Positions 12,701-25,445 of a stretch of DNA of 64,000 nucleotides are shown here, one piece after another. The notes under the pieces are model-generated. The model saw nothing but the letters and a program-made list of their open reading frames with translations, made no database searches and was not told the DNA's origin. Source of the stretch: Tubiluchus corallicola (lineage: Eukaryota; Priapulida; Priapulimorpha; Priapulimorphida; Tubiluchidae); NCBI GenBank assembly GCA_030141605.1, contig JAQGDQ010000101.1, positions 392,919-456,918 on the forward strand, given 5' to 3'. The position numbers and the translations under genes are program-made. How positions within the stretch are numbered: the first letter of the stretch is position 1; each line of letters opens with the position of its first letter.

Positions 12701-15700
12701 AGTATAATAAAGCACGCCACAATTTTCAACAAAGGATGACGCAAGTTACGATCGCAATTAAAATCCACATTTCAGTCGATCAGCGACCATTAATATAATC
12801 CACATTTCAGCTCATCAGCGGCCATTAATATTTCATTACAATTACGAGCATCTCAAGTGGCTGTGGCTGTATGGTTAATAATTTACCTCCAAACCATTAC
12901 ACAAATGTTAAGTGATTAAAGCATCTAAAACTCACATTAGCAGATTGTTGTGGAATCGATTGTAAGAAGACATGGTTATGATGCCACCCCAGCCTGGTCC
13001 AAGTGAGTAGAAAATCTGAATGAACGCCAACCCCCACACCTGAAATAACAATGAATTTGTATAGTACCAGATCGAGCATGAAGTATAAAAAAATCGCATC
13101 TATAGGAAATAACTTAATGCAAAAGGCTGATATTTAATAAGTAGTTGCAACTGCCAATTACCTGGAAATTACACATCAGCTTCCAATCTGGCATTAGGTA
13201 GTAATACAACCCATCAGCTGCACCAGGCAACGTTACTCCTCGCACTAGCAATATGGTTAGGACTACATATGGAAATGTAGCTGTGAAGTAGACAACCTAT
13301 GCAAAAATATTACAAAAATGCATTGCTTGACTCCATGAAACACATCAACTGCTTGACTGCATGAGACAAAGCGAGATGACCCTTGCATGAACAGGACTCA
13401 CTCGAGAGCACTGTGCACAATTACCAATTACTACTGTGCAATAAACATGCCACAAAGTTATAAAAAAAGAATGGAATGTTTACTTAAGTGTTATAAAACT
13501 TATTACAATTTCGTTGAGAATTCATTCTTCTGAAGGTGACCTTTTAAAGAAGGGTTGTAAAAGTATTGAATTTTAGTTGCTAGGATATTTAATACATTAC
13601 GACTAATTACCTTCCCAGTAGATTTGACTCCCTTGCAGATGCAGAGGAAAACTATAACATAGGCAATGAACAGAGATAACAAGAGTTTCCAGTGAACGCC
13701 GTCTAGGCTGTCCAGACCATTGTTGATATTCAAGATAAAATTGCTGTAAAATACAGATTGGTGAGAGACACCAGAAGTTACACATAAAAATGGCCATATG
13801 AGACCTATACGAGCCTGTGACAAATGGTGGTGTTTGAAAATTCAAAGGTGTGAAAAAGTGTGCATACTTTCAAAATTCTAAAGGCAAATAGCCCATGCTT
13901 TGCAAATCAAAGCATTTCATGAAGGCAAAGCAACATACGTTTCATAAACATCAAAAACCACCACTTGCTGTGTGTAAGTGAGCAAACAACAACACTGAAA
14001 GCGTGAAATGCTACCATCCACAAGTCATCCTGTGTGCAAAAATGCACGCCATTTAAGTAGTTTAGTATAGCTTAAAAACCAAGTGGGTAACATTGTTTTA
14101 GAAACAAATTTTGTCTAACGTGAACAGTTTCTTTTGATCTACAACTCAAAGATATTCTGTAAACAAAGAAAAAAACTTGAAAGTTAGTCACCAGCCAATG
14201 TCACTTCCCTTCACCCACCACTAAGACACAGTGTCACAGATTTGTCTTAATCATAGGCGTGTACCGGTGTCACTACGGACACCTGTGCACACCTATGCAA
14301 TACATTAATCGCAGTGCACAATGTACAACAAATATTACAGTACCGCAAACACGTTTGCTTGACTGGTGACAGAGTGGCAAATTTCTAGCAGTCTCTTAAT
14401 TTAATAACAATCTGAAACAGTCACTCCGAAAGCGTTATACAATGGATCCAGTCTGACAACGTACCCACTTAAAAACTTCCAAATAGCATCTATCGCTAAA
14501 AATATACTTCAGTACAATTACGAACTATGCATTTCTTGTGGATAAGAGCATTCCCAAAAAAATTGAAGCTAAATGACTGAGTTCCTTGCTACCAGACACA
14601 TTACGCGTCAGTAACCCACTACTAGGTTTGCAGCAACAACGAATACTACAAAGCTAATTTGTAGCATAAATTATTGCACTGTTACAAGTGGTAATGTGTA
14701 AAGTCAAAAACCAGAAAAGGCGATTATCTATCTTTATCCACAAATCATTTTCATAGAATAACTGTAATTTAATAAAAGGTGTCAATCAAAGATAACAAAC
14801 ACACTAACTTTTATTTATTGCGAAAATTATCACAGCCAAAACACAGCGTGAATGTAAATAGACAGTCGCATAATCTGGAGGAACCAGTCATGGCTAGAAA
14901 TTGTAGGTTCTGCGTAGCTGCTTTTATTTCGATTTATGAAAATCTTCAGTTAAAAAACATGGGAAATGGGAGGTAATATTTATGCCTGATCAATCTGCCA
15001 GGTACAAATCTACATAAACAATTGCAATATAAAGGCACTAAAGAAAGTTGTATGACAAGTACACAAGTGCACACGCATTTCCACTCAACTGCAAGCCACT
15101 CTCAAACAGGGGGCCGTACCTAAGCTTCACACAAAGCCACCTTCAATCACCAACCCAGGGTTGCCAGATTGATCAGTAAGACAATTGGCAACTAATTACA
15201 GTTTTTACAGAGGAATACTCAAAGGAGCACGAAAGCATATCTAAAAAGAATTTAGGTTTGTATCATTCCTGGCACCCTTAATATTTACAGTGCAGTGTTT
15301 ACCTGTTTTCGTTTTCAAAATGAGCAATCTCATTTTCAGTACTAGTTTTATATTTTAGTAAAGTTTGAGCTTGTAAAAACTAACTTTCCACAAAATGTTG
15401 TTACTACTATTGAAAACCAAGCAAAAATAAATCCGAAAGCTGTATTCCAGTCAAAAATGTTATCACTTGGTAAGGCAGCAACGCAATGGAGTGAAATATC
15501 TTATTATAGCAAAAAAGTGATATTAGTAAAAAACCCATGCCAAAATCATATTTAAAATGTTTGCATAATAATGATAAAACTAAAATTTTAAAGGCACTGT
15601 CAGAATCACTATAATGCACAGGAATGATAAAGTTGCACGAGACAAATTGTGTAAACAAAAAGTATAAACTCGAAAAGCATTTTGAGATTTAAAAGGAAAT

Positions 15701-18700
15701 TAGAAGGAAACAAATATGTTATATATGTGGCCTTTCAATGCAGACCCTTCTTTTTAATGCTAAACATGCTCCTTTAATCAATGATCAATTTGTTGCAGTC
15801 TTCACTTAAAAGCAGCTGCACAGACTTTGACCTACCATCAAGTTGGTGAAGCACTTTCACTGTAAATGGTGAGCAGTTGAAGAGTTTGCTATATAATTAA
15901 AAAAATCTTAATTGGTCAACAATGTTTTTGACTTGAATGCAACGTTACGCGTTTGATATTCCAAATCGCAAGTTTAAGAATAGCTTAATTCAGTCCACCT
16001 TTACTGCTGAAGCACTTACACATGCCGTATATATGGCTGATCTAAGTGATCTTGAGCTGCCCCTCTATCGGACAGTTCAGGCTCCTGTATATATAGGAAT
16101 AGACGAGTTCATTAAGTGCACAGTCACAAATACAATGAAGTCAAAAAAGTAAAACGGGGGTCCCAAATGGAATCTATTTCTGGAAGTTAAAAGCACAGTA
16201 AGGATGGTGACAAAGCTTGTTCTCACCAAATACGTGAGAAAACTAACCAATTAAGCTAAATAGTGTACACTACAGTAGAATCCTACTACCCAGTACCCAA
16301 TGCTAAGAAAATTTTAGCACCTAGCTTACAATAATGGTAGGCCTAGAGATAAAGCTTCAATATTCACAAAAGTATGAAGGGTGAGGGCAGGTATTAATTT
16401 GTTTGACAAATCTGCATCAAAAATCCAATCTCGTTGATGCAAGCTGTTGTGAGTACACATGTTGATGGCTCATGAGTTGACTTAACAAGAAAGGTGCAGA
16501 AAGCAAATTGAAACCATTATGGGCAAAAAAGCAAGAGCTCAGTTTCATGAACAGTCAAGAGGATGTTCAATACTATTATGGCTGCCATTTTTTTCTTTGC
16601 AAACTCAGCTAAAGAAGATCAAGGTAGCTATAACTGACAAGAAGCAAGATATTTCAGATCTATATAAAAGCTGTTTTGTAATGCGATTTCTCTTCATAAG
16701 CTTAGCTGATGGTGCATGAACTATTAAAAAATAATATTCACAGATGGTCTGCTGACCACTTGGGTAAAGAATAAGCTACCTAGCTACCTAAGCACAAAAT
16801 GATGGTTATAACAAAAACAGCTACTGCTAAATAAATAAGTTGATTTAAGTAGCGAAAGTCACAGTGATAAGGGTAGGCAAAGATTAGTGAAAAAAATGCC
16901 TTGGCTTACAGTTAATAGGTCTACTAGCACATGTATGGCAATTAACAGCAAAACAAACTGTTGCATACGGTGCGTTAGAAACAATACAAATTGCAGTTTA
17001 AATCTTTAATATAAATTCAGACAATTTTGGGCAATTTTTTTCACAAACTTATAATTGTACCACTTACAAAATTCACAAGTTGTAAAAGGTTAAGAAGTAA
17101 CACAGATAGACACTCAAATTCACTTTGGAATAACTTCTAAAGCTTCTACTGTAGATATTTTACCATCCGACTATTGTGAAAACTATTGGGTAAGAAGTGT
17201 TAGAATTTCTTCCATTTGGAACCCCTTTAGATTTACTTTGCATACTGCAAAAAGATTTCATATTACATCATTAAACTAAATCTGTTTTTACAAAAACAGA
17301 ACATTTTAATCTTTTTTTGATTTTACAAAGAGACTTACTGCCATACCTCAAATAGAATAAGTTTAGAAACCACCAATCCAATATTTTTTGTCTAAATATT
17401 AAGGAATGAATGACAAGCCCCCATTTGGTATGTTTTTGAGTGATAAAAGTTAGTTAGGAACTGGTATGACACTTTCGAACAAGCTGGGTGGCTAGCATTT
17501 AACAGAAAAAACACTCTGTTTTGCAAAGCAGCAAAAACCGAAAACAGTTTGGCAATCGGGTAAAAACGATAAAAGTCTACCACCCCCCCTTTGGAATGGG
17601 TCACATATTTTATTGTATCATTTAACAGAAAAAACACTCTGTTTTGCAAAGCAGCAAAAACCGAAAACAGTTTAGCAATCGGGTAAAAACGATTAAGTCT
17701 ACCCCCCCCCCCTTGGAATGGGCCACATATTTTATTGTCACTTAAAAACTGATGACAGCAGCATTGTCATGAAGTACAGTCATTGCAATTAGGCAAGATT
17801 ATTAAATGAACGAAAACATGACAAATGAATGAAAGAAACATACTAATTTCAAAAAAGACCGTTCGAATGCAAGCGTATTGCATTCGGTGCCGATAAAACA
17901 AAAATTGTGGTGTGTATAAAATGTAGATAAACTTGTGTGCAAGTTCTCTCCGTCATACAATACATCACATTGTAACGTATTAGTTAGGTAGTTGTATGTT
18001 GATTGGAAATGTGAAAACATTTTTTGCAGAATTTTTCAAACAGTCACTCACTGTTTTGATGTGGTTTTCCTTTTGAGGTGTTTGCCTGCCCTGCATCTGC
18101 ATGGCAAAGTCTAATGTATGTCGGAACCAAAATCATAGTTTCTAATTGTGAGAAGTGTTATCTCAGTCGTTTCATATTGGAAGAATCAGACTGTGCATGT
18201 GTGTGTGTGTAAATTATTTTTAACTTTTTAAGCTAGCAGATAAAACTACAAATTAAAAACGAAAATGAAATAAAAATTGCGAAGTAAATGAAAACAACAT
18301 GCAAGACTAAAGAAACAACTGCACAATCAGTGCTACAGCTAAATGTTGAAGGAGAAACACAAAAGAGTGCTTCATGCAAAAATGAAAAATCTAGACGAAA
18401 AAAACAAATTCAGACTGCAAGGACGTTTTGCGACCCTGTGTTAAATCAAGTTATTCAGGGAAGCTCTGGCAAAATCTTCAAATCTTTGAAGTCAAATGTG
18501 CTAACAAGTGCTTCATTCATTAATATGCAATGGTCAAGCATTAAGTCGCGAATGAACAGAATGTGACAGTGCTTAGGCAAAAAGCGGAACACAATTAAGT
18601 GCAGCAAAAGTCAAAAGTTATTGGAATATCAAGTTAATAAGAGCAATTCGACTACAAATAAATAAAGACAAGGCAAAAGAAGCATGATCCCATCTGTTGA

Positions 18701-21700
18701 CAGCAATAGGTTTGTTTGCTCATAAAACAGTAAATTTCTCACGTCGTTAAGTGTACGAAATTAGAGCCAATAATTCGGCATAAAATGATTGAAAATGAGA
18801 CTTTTTGCATTGATCCTAAGATTAGAAGATAAGTTTCTGTTTTAGAATTCAAGCAAACAAGTAGGTTGCAATCATGCAGAACTTTAAACATATCACACAG
18901 TAAGAGAAATATTTGTTTTAATTATTGAACAATACTATAGAAAAAATGGCAAAAAAGACTGAAAACACATACAAGCAGGATAAAATTAATTAGGAGAATT
19001 GTGCAATTCGGCAAACAATTAATAAATGCAACAACAGAAGGCTTTAAGGTTTAATGCCTGAATAATCTATTTCGTTTTTGATTTGAAGTTATTAAAATGT
19101 AAATGAATTTAATTGTAAGCCAGCCAATATTTAGTACCACCGATTTTTGTTATGTCAGCATTTACACATTTGATATATGGAAAATAGCTTTGTTTTCCTT
19201 AGTTAGGAAGTCTATACTTAGGCCATGCTGCTATTACACATGTGAGGATAAAAGGCTCCCACTTGTTTTAACCCATTTTGGATGGGGCCATGTGGCACAG
19301 TTTTGTTATCTTTCTTAATTAGGTTACCTGCCAGCAATACAACACTAATCTGAAATCAAATGTAATTTCACAATAATTATTAGTAAGCATAAGACAAGCT
19401 ATGGAATTTCACACTGCAACTGTTATGCACACACAGCCAAACACGGCCACACACACACACACACACACGCACACACACTGCATTCGCAAAAAAGGCAAGC
19501 ATACATTCACTGCACGCAGTTCGAAACATAAAATTCAAAAAGTCGACTGGCAACAATCTTTACATCCCTCTATTTATAAGCATATCAACAACTCTAATGT
19601 ACTCACCACAAAACTAGAGGCTACCATTTTTTAAAATAAAATATAAAACGAAAGGGAAGAGAAGAATGTATTATTGATCACAATATTATCCTCATCTACA
19701 TAGAGCACCAAATTTCTTAATTTTGGAAAAACATAGCACTGCAAAGGCTATAGAAAACCTAGCAGGCAGACAAATTTAGCAAAAAGATTTTTATAAGGAT
19801 CTAACAAGGTTATCCTTGACATACATACATGTATCCCTCCGTTGTGGATCAAATTCACGTCCACACATGCTAGAAATCAACAGCATGTCCTTCGGAAGCG
19901 CCAAAGTATGTAAACATAATCCACAAGCTCTGAGATAACTTAAATACTTCGGCATATGGCTCATAAAAAGGATGAAACAAAAAAATTTGACTGGAAATCA
20001 CAGAAGTTTACAATTTCGTACTAAGCTAGCTGTTTATGTTTGTAAGACTAAAATAACCACACAAAAATGATTTTGAAATTGTATATAGGCCAAAACAGGT
20101 AATTCAAACTTGAAGGATTTGCCAAGCGCTCAACTTCCATTATGCATTACAATTCACTTCCATCACGAAATTACACGAACACATGGTGCCAACGCTACAA
20201 AATTTGCCAGTCGACCACTTTCATTAGTAGTACACATCACAGAAATGCAGTTTCATACTTTCATTTGGACTGAAAAGCAATTAGTTTTTTTTGGCACGGG
20301 CAACACTCTTTTTCTACTGTAGAGAATTGACAAAAGCATAACAATGAAAATCTTAGAAAGAATTTATCAAGCATTAAAGAATTACTTATCTCAAACCATT
20401 TTGGATCTATACTTATAGAACAATTCAACAGCCAAGCAGACAAACTTGCAAGGTGGCAACAGCAGATTGGATGAAATTTAAAATGAAACTGCATTTCATT
20501 TTTCATGTAGTTATAAAAGTGATCTATTCTAACACTAAAGCAGAGTGTGATCTGGTTATGCTAGGCTTATCGTTTATTAACAGAACTGAAACTATTTAGA
20601 AGCATTATGAGTTGCAATTATCAGAAATCTTTTTAAAATAAAAGCACAACAGTAACGGACAACTGAAGCCAGCGCCAACCAGTAATGGCTAGAGAAAGTT
20701 TTTAGTGCTAATATATGCAGCAGCTAATCAGCTACAAACAACCTAAAACCTAGTGCAAGCCAGATCATACTACACTCCAGATAGAAGCAACTCAGAAAAC
20801 CTGTCAGTTCGATGTTGCTGAATAGGAACGACTGGTTACCACCGTGACATTTAAAATACTCAGCGTTAGTTCGTTAGTTTTATTTGCACTTTTAACAAAC
20901 GTTTGAATCCTATTTCATTTTTCGTTAAAAATTGACTAATGACTGACTGATTTTCCAAGTTGCCGTTGTGATTTAGGAAGAAGTCATCACCTCACACAGT
21001 AAGCCATAAAATGCAATACTTACTACCAGAACTCTTCACTAGGTGTAGTGGGTGTACCATTGCGAGCCACTGTCATAGCCATAACACCTGCAGCGGTGTT
21101 ATTGGCTATGTAATCCGTGGACACATTTGTGCCGTTGGACTGTGTCAAACCAACATCCTCAACGCCTCTGCGGACACAATTGATGGTGTTCCACCAGTTG
21201 TCACAGTCCGCCCACGGTACAGTCTTTGCAAACGACATGACCATGTAGAATAGTATATATGCGATTAGTACATTATAGTAAATGCAGCATATACCCGTCA
21301 CTACCACTGTTCCATAACCAGCACCTACAATTAGACAATAAATGTTTCATAATAAAAACTAGAGCTGTTAGTTGAAGCTTATAGAAAGTGCACGTTTTCT
21401 GTGACACATTCCAAATATTGCGACATGTTGCTGGTGAGGTTTGTGGTGACAGTTAAATAATTAAATAACGGAGATAAGCTGTTGAAAAATAAGAACAAGA
21501 TTTTCTACACCAGTCTTCATGAGATGAGGTTATGTCATCATTCAGTAGTCCTTTGTCCAGAAGTAAATTAATCATGCTGTGGAGATAAACAGTTTAAGCT
21601 CAACAGATACAGCTCAGCAGCTTCTGAATGGAGGTTATTGACACTGCATTGATTTAACATACAATGATACTGAAAAAAAATGCAATTTTTTTTTCAATTT

Positions 21701-24700
21701 TCAAAGATTGAAGCTAACGAATAAAGTAAAGATCGTTAGTGCTACAAATAAGATACGATGCAAACTGTGTAGAATTAATCTTTGAAAAGTACACCAAACA
21801 AAAATAATATTTGATAATGAATGGCACATTTTAAAAAATAAAAGTGGAGAACCAAAATTCAAGAAGCAAACTGTCAGTTGGGTATAATAACATACTGGCT
21901 AAATAAGGCCTAAAAGATATGTTTGTTTCAGATTTATTGTAATTTTACCCTATGGATATGTAAGGGATTTTATTTTATTCTTCTGTCAAGTGTATGTCAG
22001 AGAGAAATTTCCCGATCTTCTAACCAAATTACATCTTGTTTTGACAAGTTTACCGCTTTTCCACAAAAAATTATTTAAATGTAATTTGTAAAAAAATAGA
22101 AATTCATTTCTAACTACTTAAGAGATAAATAAAGTAGAGATAATGCATCTGTAGCACCACCATCATCCCACACCCCACTCACCAGATCATACACACATAC
22201 TGTGTGATAAACATTAAGTGTGCCTTGGCTACACTGCTGCCACATTGTAAAATAATAAGCTGTCAATATTATAAAATTTTATTTAATATTTAATTTTTTT
22301 GCACCTCTTTTTTTACTTTTAATACAGTTTTCATTGCGAAGTACTAACTTACAAAACGAGACTGCATTAGGCAAACATACCGTATTGAATTGCACGGTAG
22401 AAGCACTTTCTTATGCTCCTCAAGAATTTTTTGTTAGTCACTTGCGGTACAAGTCCCAAAGTCACTTTTGCTTAACTATGGCCTGAAACCACAAGGTCTT
22501 GGTTGAATACTGACTGGAACTCATGTTTTTTCAGAACCTTCCTCAATTATTTGATTTCACTTTTACGCAAATTCAGTATTTCTCCTTAAATACAGTTCAT
22601 TGTGTTTTTGCTTAACTGGCCTAAATAACGACGGTCTGGACTTTCCTATCACTGTCAGAGAGTTTCATTAATTATAAGTCAACTGTGCAGACTGTAGTTG
22701 GAACTGCAGGGGGGGGGTGTGTCTGACAGCTACTGGGGTTTCAAATTACAAGTTTGCGTGGGTGAGCACTGGTCATTTAGTGTTTGCATAATAGAGTCAA
22801 CTGTACTAAATGTGAACTTGCTCAACGATCATGCTTGGCAGGCAAATAAAAAAAATTCCTTTCATAAACGAAAAAAATGAGACGCGCATAAAATGGACTG
22901 TTGGAAACCAGAAACAAACATTTTTCTAGGTCTATAATAAATCTCAATGAACTAGACAAAGCCAAAGAACAAATTAACTGCCTAATATTAGATGTTAAAA
23001 TGCAATATAATCACAGCAATGTCACTAAAACGTTGGCTGCAAAATGTTTTAACCTAATGGAAATTTTCGAACTTCAAAATGGAAAATTTTGACCCAACAA
23101 ATCCTCAGGAATGCGGACAATTGCTTTTGTAAACACGTTAGTAAAACAGGATGGCAAAGATCAGTGATGAATGAACAGTTTAAGCAGGTCAACGTTCAGG
23201 CAGCTGCTAATTAAAACTTCTTCACAGTTAGAGTTTGGAAAATTTGCACTGAAGTGACAGTCATTTATTCAAAACTAGTACCACTGAGAAAAAAAACACT
23301 AGTAAATTCATTAATTGTAAACTAATGTTAACAGGTAAGACAGTAACTAGAAAAAACCCAGTGATAATCATTCCTTTGAAAATACCTCCAAGAATAGATA
23401 AAATTTTGATGCCCCACAAATCGATTCAAATTTAATTATGAAAATAGATTTTCCTGCAACTAAATTATTTTTTTCTTTTCAACCATATATAAACTACACC
23501 TGAATAAAAAATATAATCTTCTGATTCATTACACAAAAATTGCCAACAAAATAATGAAATCCAAGATATACAAATATGTTTATTGCGATAGAAGACAGAT
23601 CTAATAGGAACAAATGTTAACCTTACAATGTGTAACAGTTTGCAGTACAGTAGTTCTCAACCTTTTTGCCGCATGCAACTTTTTGATGTTATGCAAAACT
23701 GCCTTTCCCCTTTTCTTATGGATACTGCTTGATTTTTATATTCCTGGCACTCTTTTTACCATATATGATTTAGTGTCTGGTTCAATTTTTTGGACCATTT
23801 TTATAGCTGATCTTAGCACAAATTTAATAGAACAGAAAATGTTAATGGATTTTTAAATTCAATTTCGTTAAATCTTTATATTAGTCTGTGACATTCTGTA
23901 GTGTGATGCCATCGAAGATTATCATGTTTGTAGTGTATAGTATGCAGCGAACCAATATTACAATAATTTTGCCAGTGAATCTGCCAGTCTCCACTTAAAT
24001 TCCCCGTGGGTGAATTCTCTTTGGTTGAGAACCACTGTGTTGTAGTACAATGGTCTTTCAGACTAACATGAATCAAGGCTGAACAGGCCTATAGTGCACA
24101 CATTGATAAGTCAATGATCATTCAAGCAAAATCCTCCAGTAGCACACTACTATCAAGCAAAGGCAACTCATTGATAATAAATGTTTGACTAGGAAATAAT
24201 GTACGTATCAGTAAGATAAATGTTAAACGACGATATCTCTCTGATAATGTTGTTGGCAGGGATTTGCAGTATCAACTCCAGGAACCTACTATGCACAGTC
24301 TGTGCTAATAGTTAAGTTTCTTATAGCCAAAAAACCACTGGAAATTCATTTTTACTGGCTTAATCATTTTTACTAGATGAAATTATTCAGTATTAACAGT
24401 GTAGATTTACATGAAATGCATCACATTAATTAATCAAAATGCTGGATTTTAGAAAAACAGGGCAAAATATGATTACCTCTACAAGCTAAAAATTTCACAT
24501 AAAAAAGTTCCGCAAAATTTTTTACCTATATGGTTAAGAATAAATGTGAACAACAAATTCCACTAAGAACACTGAAAGATGCACGACCTATTCAAGAGCT
24601 TAACCATTTTGGCACGTTCTTCTTCACTGTTCCCAGTGGAACTTGTTTTCAGTAACATCTAGATCTATAATGTCATACCTTGAAGAATTGGACTCATCTT

Positions 24701-25428
24701 CCACACCTCAATTGCTCCACAGTTAGAGAATTGGCCAAGAGCAACCTCCATGAAAAACAGCGGCAAGCCGCAAATAAACAGTGCTAGCAAATACGGCACT
24801 AAAAACGCACCTGCAACGAAACAAACCATCAAGATTTAATACTGAGATTTGTAATGCACTGCAGTCAAGTTTGACTGAAGTAATTGCAATTGTTTTTAAA
24901 GAGGAAGAACAGGCAATTTTATAGTGTGCCAAACAACTACTATATCTATAAATTCCAGTTTATTGTTATTTTGGCTTATTTGCCACCATCTATTTAAGTA
25001 GAAGTGCTGGCCAATTTTGTAATAGTGTCTATAGTGCGTAAGGTTTGATTAATTTGCTTCAATAGCCATGCAAGTTTAAACATTCCAATGGCTGAGGTAT
25101 GGATGTATTCACAAACAACACCACTAAAGCCCCCCTATACAGACACTTCATTTACACAGATAATAATGACGTTGAAGTTGCCTTGCTTGTAACAAAATTT
25201 GGTAATTAGTTTACACAATTTTCTCCCTAAATTACCTCCTCCGTTTTTGTAGCAAAGGTAAGGAAATCGCCACACGTTTCCGATACCCACAGCATAACCA
25301 ACACAACTGAGAAAGAAATCGAAGTTCCCAGACCAATTTCCTCTATCTTTGTTCTCATCACTCCCCTGAGATGATACTGACGACACGCTGCCGGAGTTAC
25401 TCTCTACATCTTCTCTATTATTTCCCAT
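9732..25428 (-). CDS. SLC6 sodium/chloride-dependent neurotransmitter or amino-acid symporter (glycine-transporter-like)
   Basis: A plasma-membrane Na+/Cl- symporter, complete at 658 residues (SLC6 members usually have about 600-700). Coding exons, 5' to 3': 25428-25236, 24810-24679, 21324-21024, 13743-13611, 13296-13162, 13039-12936, 12476-12352, 11544-11432, 11323-11189, 10991-10892, 10765-10659, 10480-10313, 9962-9732. All junctions are GT-AG and keep phase. The chosen ATG opens [10 protein letters not shown]; the exon starts at 25445 after TTTTAG, with 17 nt of 5' UTR. TM1 holds [10 protein letters not shown] and KNGGG. The second extracellular loop has a likely disulfide pair (C149, C158) and sequons at N172, N175, N183 and N197. 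Likely chloride and sodium ligands are visible: Q306 and S310 in TM6, N342 and S346 in TM7, D410 in TM8 (LGLDTQF). W315 in SLGPGW and the ETVITA segment resemble glycine transporters; the substrate is inferred, not shown. The NNCYRD motif is replaced by NNLLME at residues 329-334. Confidence 0.97.
12762..12831. repeat. 35-bp tandem duplication in an SLC6 intron
   Basis: Two adjacent copies start at 12762 and 12797, each opening AATCCACATTTCAG and ending CCATTAATAT. They differ at only a few bases. They lie in the intron between the exons at 13039-12936 and 12476-12352. Confidence 0.85.
17496..17739. repeat. 123-bp tandem duplication with C-runs
   Basis: Two copies start with CATTTAACAGAAAAAACACT at 17496 and 17619 and end near TATTTTATTGT. 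Each carries a long C-run (7 to 11 C) that differs in length between copies, consistent with slippage. Most of the rest is identical. Confidence 0.92.
19447..19479. repeat. CA microsatellite
   Basis: A run of about 15 CA dinucleotides with one CG interruption. It explains the poly-threonine/histidine stretch in the plus-strand open frame that overlaps it. Confidence 0.95.
21325..24678 (-). other. 3.35-kb SLC6 intron
   Basis: Intron between the TM1-TM2 exon and the TM3 exon, phase 1. It contains a 390-bp hAT-type MITE at 23648-24037. Nothing else recognisable was seen. Confidence 0.8.
23648..24037. mobile_element. hAT-type MITE (390 bp)
   Basis: The terminal inverted repeats are CAGTAGTTCTCAACC on the left and GGTTGAGAACCACTG on the right, differing at one position. 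This is the familiar CAGTGGTTCTCAACC end of Charlie-type hAT elements. No intact transposase frame lies between them. Target duplication is not clean: TTGCAGTA on the left resembles TTGTAGTA found two bases beyond the right end. It sits inside an SLC6 intron. Confidence 0.85.
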
Positions 25429-25445
25429 CTTGAGTATTGACAAAC

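Larger units (their letters stand above)
13744..21023 (-). other. 7.3-kb SLC6 intron
   Basis: The largest intron inside the SLC6 coding sequence interrupts codon 209 (TA|C) between the second extracellular loop and TM4. It contains a tandem duplication at 17496-17739 and a CA microsatellite at 19447-19479. Open frames within it (for example plus 15937-16152, 16519-16719 and 18288-18566) show no recognisable domain. No nested gene was found. Confidence 0.8.

Noticed and set aside
18288-18566. 92-codon plus-strand frame inside the large SLC6 intron
   Set aside because: Lys/Ser/Thr-rich, as expected from A-rich sequence, with no domain, no splice context and no recognisable relative.
19401-19634. 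Plus-strand frame with Thr-His repeats
   Set aside because: The repeat is simply a translated CA microsatellite.
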